The notes under the pieces are model-generated. The model made no database searches and was not told the DNA's origin. It saw nothing but the letters and a program-made list of their open reading frames with translations. Positions 5,329 through 8,045 of a DNA stretch of 8,045 nt are shown one piece after another. The DNA is from Devosia equisanguinis (GTDB taxonomy: Bacteria; Pseudomonadota; Alphaproteobacteria; Rhizobiales; Hyphomicrobiaceae), in NCBI GenBank assembly GCA_945901835.1, contig CAMDMH010000119.1, positions 1 to 8,045 on the forward strand, in the 5' to 3' direction. The position numbers were made by a program, and so were the translations under genes. The stretch's first letter is position 1. Each line of letters opens with the position of its first letter.

Positions 5329-7503
5329 ATGACTGCCACTGCACAACGTCCGGCAGAAGTGTCCGCGGCATGCGAGCCCAATGCGCCGATGGTGACCTTG
5401 CGCGAGCGGATCGGCCGGCAACTCATCGCACTGGGTCAACGAATTGCCGGCACCAACGCTGCAAGCGCCACCGCTGCCACCGGCAACGATCGCTTCGCCT
5501 CGCTTGCCTCGATGATCCCCGGCGTCGTCTATCAGCGGATCGTCAAGCCCGACGGCGACATCCGCTATACCTATATGAGCGAGGGCGCCCGCGAAATGTT
5601 CGGCGTCTCGCCCGACGAAGTGGTGGAAGACCCGGAAGCCCTGTTCCGCACATATAGTGAAGACTACAAGGCCAACTTCCGCCAGCGTCTGATCGCAGCT
5701 TCCAAAACGCTGAACACATGGGATGTCGAGGCGTCGCTGGTCGGGCCCGATGGGCAGATGCGCTATACGCACGCGATCGCCAAGCCGGAACGGCTGCGCG
5801 ACGGCTCGGTGCTGTGGACCGGCCTCATCCTCGACGCGACACGCATCAAACAGGCCGAAGAAAAGTTGAAGGCGGCCAACCGCTCTGTCGAAGCCGCCAA
5901 CCAGGCCAAGTCGATGTTCCTGGCGAACATGAGCCATGAGATCCGCACGCCCATGAACGGTGTGCTCGGCATGACGGACCTGCTGCTCAAGACCGATCTC
6001 GATGGACGCCAGCAGCGCCTGCTTTCAACGCTGAAGCATTCGGCGCAGACCCTGCTCGCCATCATCAACGACGTGCTCGACATCTCGCGCATCGAGGCTG
6101 GCCGGTTCGAGCTGGAATGCGAGAACTTCGACCTTCACCGCTGCCTCGAGGATGCCATCGATCTGTGTGCGAGTGCCGCCTACAAGAAGGGGCTGGAGAT
6201 CAGCCTGATCGCCGAAGGCGGGCTGCCGGTCATCGTCAAGGGCGACGTTGGACGGCTGCGGCAGGTGCTGATCAATCTCGTCGGCAACGCCGTGAAGTTC
6301 ACCCAAGCTGGAGAGGCGACGCTGCGCGCGTACTCCGGTCCGATCGAGAACGGCCGAACGACCGTGACGATCGAAGTGATCGACACGGGCATCGGCATCG
6401 GCGCCGATGCCAAGGAAAAGCTGTTCGCGCCGTTCGCACAGGCCGACAGTTCGATCAGCCGCAGGTTCGGCGGAACCGGCCTCGGCCTCGCCATAACACG
6501 CCATCTCATCACGCTGATGGGCGGGTCGGTCGAACTCGACAGCGAATTGGGCCGAGGCACGAAGGTCACCGTGAAATTGCCATTGGAGGTGATCTCACAG
6601 CGCCGCGCCACGGTTCAAGCCGAACCGCTCAGCGACCAGCGCATTCTGATCGTGGACGACCGCCCGCGTGTACGCGAGACGATCGCGTCCAAGCTGCACG
6701 GCACCGGGGCATTGCTGTCTTTCGCGGGTTCGGAAGAAGAGACCGTCTCGGCTCTCCGGCGCGCAGCACTGGAAAAGCGGCCCTACTCCGCGGTGATTCT
6801 CGACCGCCTGCAGCCGGGGACGGACAGCCTCGATCTGTCCGAGAAGCTGCAAGCCGGCCTGTCACCAGGGCAAACAACCCTCATCAACGTGGTGTCGATG
6901 AACTGGCGCGGCACCAGCGAGCAGTCAAACCTGATCACGTTGTCCAAGCCGATCCGGCAGAGCGATATCCTGTCCGTGCTCCGTCACCGCCTGCCGCTCC
7001 ACCAAAGGAAGAGTGCGGTGCAACAGGACCCGGCTCGAGACGTGTCACTGGTCCCGTCCCCCGCGGTGAACCTACGCCTGAAGGTACTGCTGGCGGAGGA
7101 CAATCCGGTCAACCAAGAGGTCGCACGCGAATACCTTTCGGGCTTCGGGTGCTCCGTGACCGTCGCTCAGGACGGCGCAGAAGCGGTCGAATTCCTCACC
7201 CGAGGCAGCTTCGACATCGTGCTCATGGATTGTCAGATGCCGGTCATGGACGGGCTGTCGGCGGTCCGTAGCCTGCGGGAACTCGAGCAGCGCGAACAAA
7301 GACCGCGGATGCCTGTGATCGCGGCGACCGCGAACGCCTACGATAGCGACCGCGTCGATGCGCTGGCGGCCGGAATGGACGACTACCTGGTGAAGCCGTT
7401 CAGCGACACGGCATTGCTCGAAATGCTCGAGAAGTGGCAGGAAGCCAGCCCGCGCAAGGCGGCGAACGCGCCCCTGCGCCGCGCAATCAAGTCAAAACCG
7501 TGA
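5329..7503 (+). CDS. Soluble PAS hybrid histidine kinase with two receiver domains
   Basis: A 724-residue signalling kinase with no membrane segment or signal peptide, so it should act in the cytoplasm. Domains in order: a variable N-terminus (1-55); one PAS fold with a PAC-like end (about 56-175, including YTYMSEGAREMFGVSPDEV and the strand at 161-171); a helical linker (175-195); HisKA with the phosphorylatable His203 in FLANMSHEIRTPMNG; HATPase with the N-box Asn316/Asn320 (INLVGNAVKFT), G1 DTGIGIG (352-358) and G2 GGTGLGLAI (381-389). A first receiver follows (about 438-555), divergent but with Asp443/Asp444, Asp492 and Lys540 in place, then a second, canonical receiver (about 585-703) with Glu590/Asp591, phospho-acceptor Asp634 in VLMDCQMPVMDG, Thr667 and Lys689. 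There is no Hpt domain or DNA-binding output, so phosphate must pass to an Hpt protein or regulator elsewhere. The ATG at 5329 is preferred because of its ribosome binding site; the 55 in-frame codons upstream overlap the binding-protein gene and the hairpin. It probably responds to the neighbouring sensor and transport proteins, but no direct sensing domain for the outside is present (inference). The frame is fully intact. Confidence 0.93.
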   Translation: MTATAQRPAEVSAACEPNAPMVTLRERIGRQLIALGQRIAGTNAASATAATGNDRFASLASMIPGVVYQRIVKPDGDIRYTYMSEGAREMFGVSPDEVVEDPEALFRTYSEDYKANFRQRLIAASKTLNTWDVEASLVGPDGQMRYTHAIAKPERLRDGSVLWTGLILDATRIKQAEEKLKAANRSVEAANQAKSMFLANMSHEIRTPMNGVLGMTDLLLKTDLDGRQQRLLSTLKHSAQTLLAIINDVLDISRIEAGRFELECENFDLHRCLEDAIDLCASAAYKKGLEISLIAEGGLPVIVKGDVGRLRQVLINLVGNAVKFTQAGEATLRAYSGPIENGRTTVTIEVIDTGIGIGADAKEKLFAPFAQADSSISRRFGGTGLGLAITRHLITLMGGSVELDSELGRGTKVTVKLPLEVISQRRATVQAEPLSDQRILIVDDRPRVRETIASKLHGTGALLSFAGSEEETVSALRRAALEKRPYSAVILDRLQPGTDSLDLSEKLQAGLSPGQTTLINVVSMNWRGTSEQSNLITLSKPIRQSDILSVLRHRLPLHQRKSAVQQDPARDVSLVPSPAVNLRLKVLLAEDNPVNQEVAREYLSGFGCSVTVAQDGAEAVEFLTRGSFDIVLMDCQMPVMDGLSAVRSLRELEQREQRPRMPVIAATANAYDSDRVDALAAGMDDYLVKPFSDTALLEMLEKWQEASPRKAANAPLRRAIKSKP

Positions 7504-7672
7504 CTTCTTGCCTATGGACGAGATCGGCAGGACAGACTAGATAATCAAGGACGCATTGCAGCGCAACAATTCATGCTGCAAGCGCTCTGGTCAGTTCCCG
7601 GCTTCATCGGGGGCAGTCCAGTCCAGGTCGAATGCAACGTCAGGTTGCGGGTACGCGGTGGGGTCGAAGGCG
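7504..7672. other. Spacer between the kinase gene and miaB
   Basis: No gene is seen. An inverted repeat TTGCAGC (7556-7562) / GCTGCAA (7575-7581) with a 12-base loop is the only hairpin that stands out; it has no T-run and is weak as a terminator. A promoter for miaB may use GATAAT (7540-7545), which matches the -10 consensus at five of six places, with TGGACG (7515-7520) as a poor -35 at a long 19-base spacing. Confidence 0.35.
7540..7545 (+). promoter_or_regulatory. Possible -10 element for miaB
   Basis: GATAAT sits in the spacer after the kinase stop, about 130 bases before the miaB start, in a locally A/T-richer patch. The best -35 partner is TGGACG at 7515-7520 with a spacing of 19 bases, longer than ideal. 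This is a weak prediction from pattern only. Confidence 0.25.
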
Positions 7673-8045
7673 ATGGCCGGGCACAAGAAGCTCTACGTCA
7701 AGACGTTCGGCTGTCAGATGAACGTCTACGACAGCGAGCGCATGGGCGAGGCCCTGGCGACCGCCGGTTACGTCGCGACCGACGACGTCGGCGATGCCGA
7801 GCTGATCGTGCTCAATACCTGCCACATCCGCGAGAAAGCGGTCGAGAAGGTCTATTCGGATCTCGGCCGCCTCCATCAGCTCAAGCGCCAACGGGCCGAG
7901 CAAGGCCTCGAGACCCTGATTGCTGTGACCGGCTGCGTCGCCCAGGCGGAGGGCGCCGAGATCATCGCCCGGGCGCCCCAGGTCGGCCTCGTCGTGGGTC
8001 CGCAGAGCTATCATCGCCTGCCGGATCTCGTCGCCAAGGCTCTTG
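7673..8045 (+). CDS. miaB: tRNA-2-methylthio-N6-dimethylallyladenosine synthase MiaB, 5' part, cut by the right edge
   Basis: MiaB is a radical-SAM methylthiotransferase that adds a methylthio group to i6A37 of tRNAs reading UNN codons. The 124 codons visible cover the UPF0004 (MTTase N-terminal) domain. It holds the three cysteines that bind the auxiliary [4Fe-4S] cluster: Cys14 in KTFGCQMN, Cys50 in LNTCHIRE and Cys88 in [10 protein letters not shown]. The [11 protein letters not shown] and CHIRE wording separates MiaB from MtaB and RimO. The radical-SAM CxxxCxxC motif and the TRAM domain would lie beyond the window. ATG 7673 is taken as the start, with GGTGGGG (7657-7663) about 9 bases before it; an in-frame GTG at 7658 would add five residues. 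This is a housekeeping gene and probably not part of the upstream operon, given the 169-base spacer. The frame is intact as far as seen. Confidence 0.96.
   Translation, partial: MAGHKKLYVKTFGCQMNVYDSERMGEALATAGYVATDDVGDAELIVLNTCHIREKAVEKVYSDLGRLHQLKRQRAEQGLETLIAVTGCVAQAEGAEIIARAPQVGLVVGPQSYHRLPDLVAKAL

Noticed and set aside
3812..5371. A 519-residue open frame on the minus strand across the binding-protein gene
   Set aside because: It is the antisense shadow of GC-rich coding DNA. Its translation is rich in Arg, His and Asp without any domain, while the plus strand shows a clear signal peptide and PF04392-like sequence.
7640..8014. A 124-residue minus-strand open frame at the right end
   Set aside because: The plus strand here is unmistakably miaB, with all three UPF0004 cysteines; the minus frame is its shadow.

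Overview
The window is GC-rich and reads as an alphaproteobacterial chromosome or contig. The evidence is the high GC third-position bias, the alphaproteobacterial look of the MiaB N-terminus, and the mix of a PF04392-type binding protein with a soluble PAS hybrid kinase. Hyphomicrobiales (Rhizobiales) is my best guess for the order, but this rests on recollection of families and not on a search.

Layout. Positions 1-294 are largely non-coding, with a strong hairpin (23-50) and a possible minus-strand gene start running off the left edge (19 to 1). From 295 to 7503 there is one plus-strand, operon-like block of four genes: an ATP-grasp ligase of the D-Ala-D-Ala ligase type (295-1503); a large MFS transporter with two extracytoplasmic sensor modules in front (1500-3923); an ABC-type substrate-binding protein of the PF04392 family (3923-5237); and a soluble PAS-HisKA-HATPase-REC-REC hybrid histidine kinase (5329-7503). 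The first three overlap (ATGA and TGATG junctions). The fourth follows a 91-base gap that holds a hairpin and a perfect palindrome over the ribosome binding site. A 169-base spacer then leads to the 5' part of miaB (7673 to the right edge).

The most notable result is that two of the four operon genes are broken while the two largest are intact. The ATP-grasp gene carries an in-frame TGA (484-486) where the family has Trp. The binding-protein gene carries an in-frame TAG (4508-4510) where the family has Gln, plus a frameshift near 5021. Both stops are explained by single G:C to A:T transitions. This is either real decay of the locus or sequence error or damage; it is not a change of genetic code, because the intact genes end in TGA and have no internal stops.

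How the genes could work together (inference). The binding protein captures a ligand outside the cytoplasmic membrane, but no ABC permease or ATPase is present to use it for import. The MFS protein carries its own duplicated Cache-like sensors, the ATP-grasp enzyme may make or modify an amino-acid-containing compound, and the hybrid kinase relays a signal by phosphotransfer. This looks like a sense-and-transport module around one small molecule. No DNA-binding response regulator or Hpt protein lies in the window.
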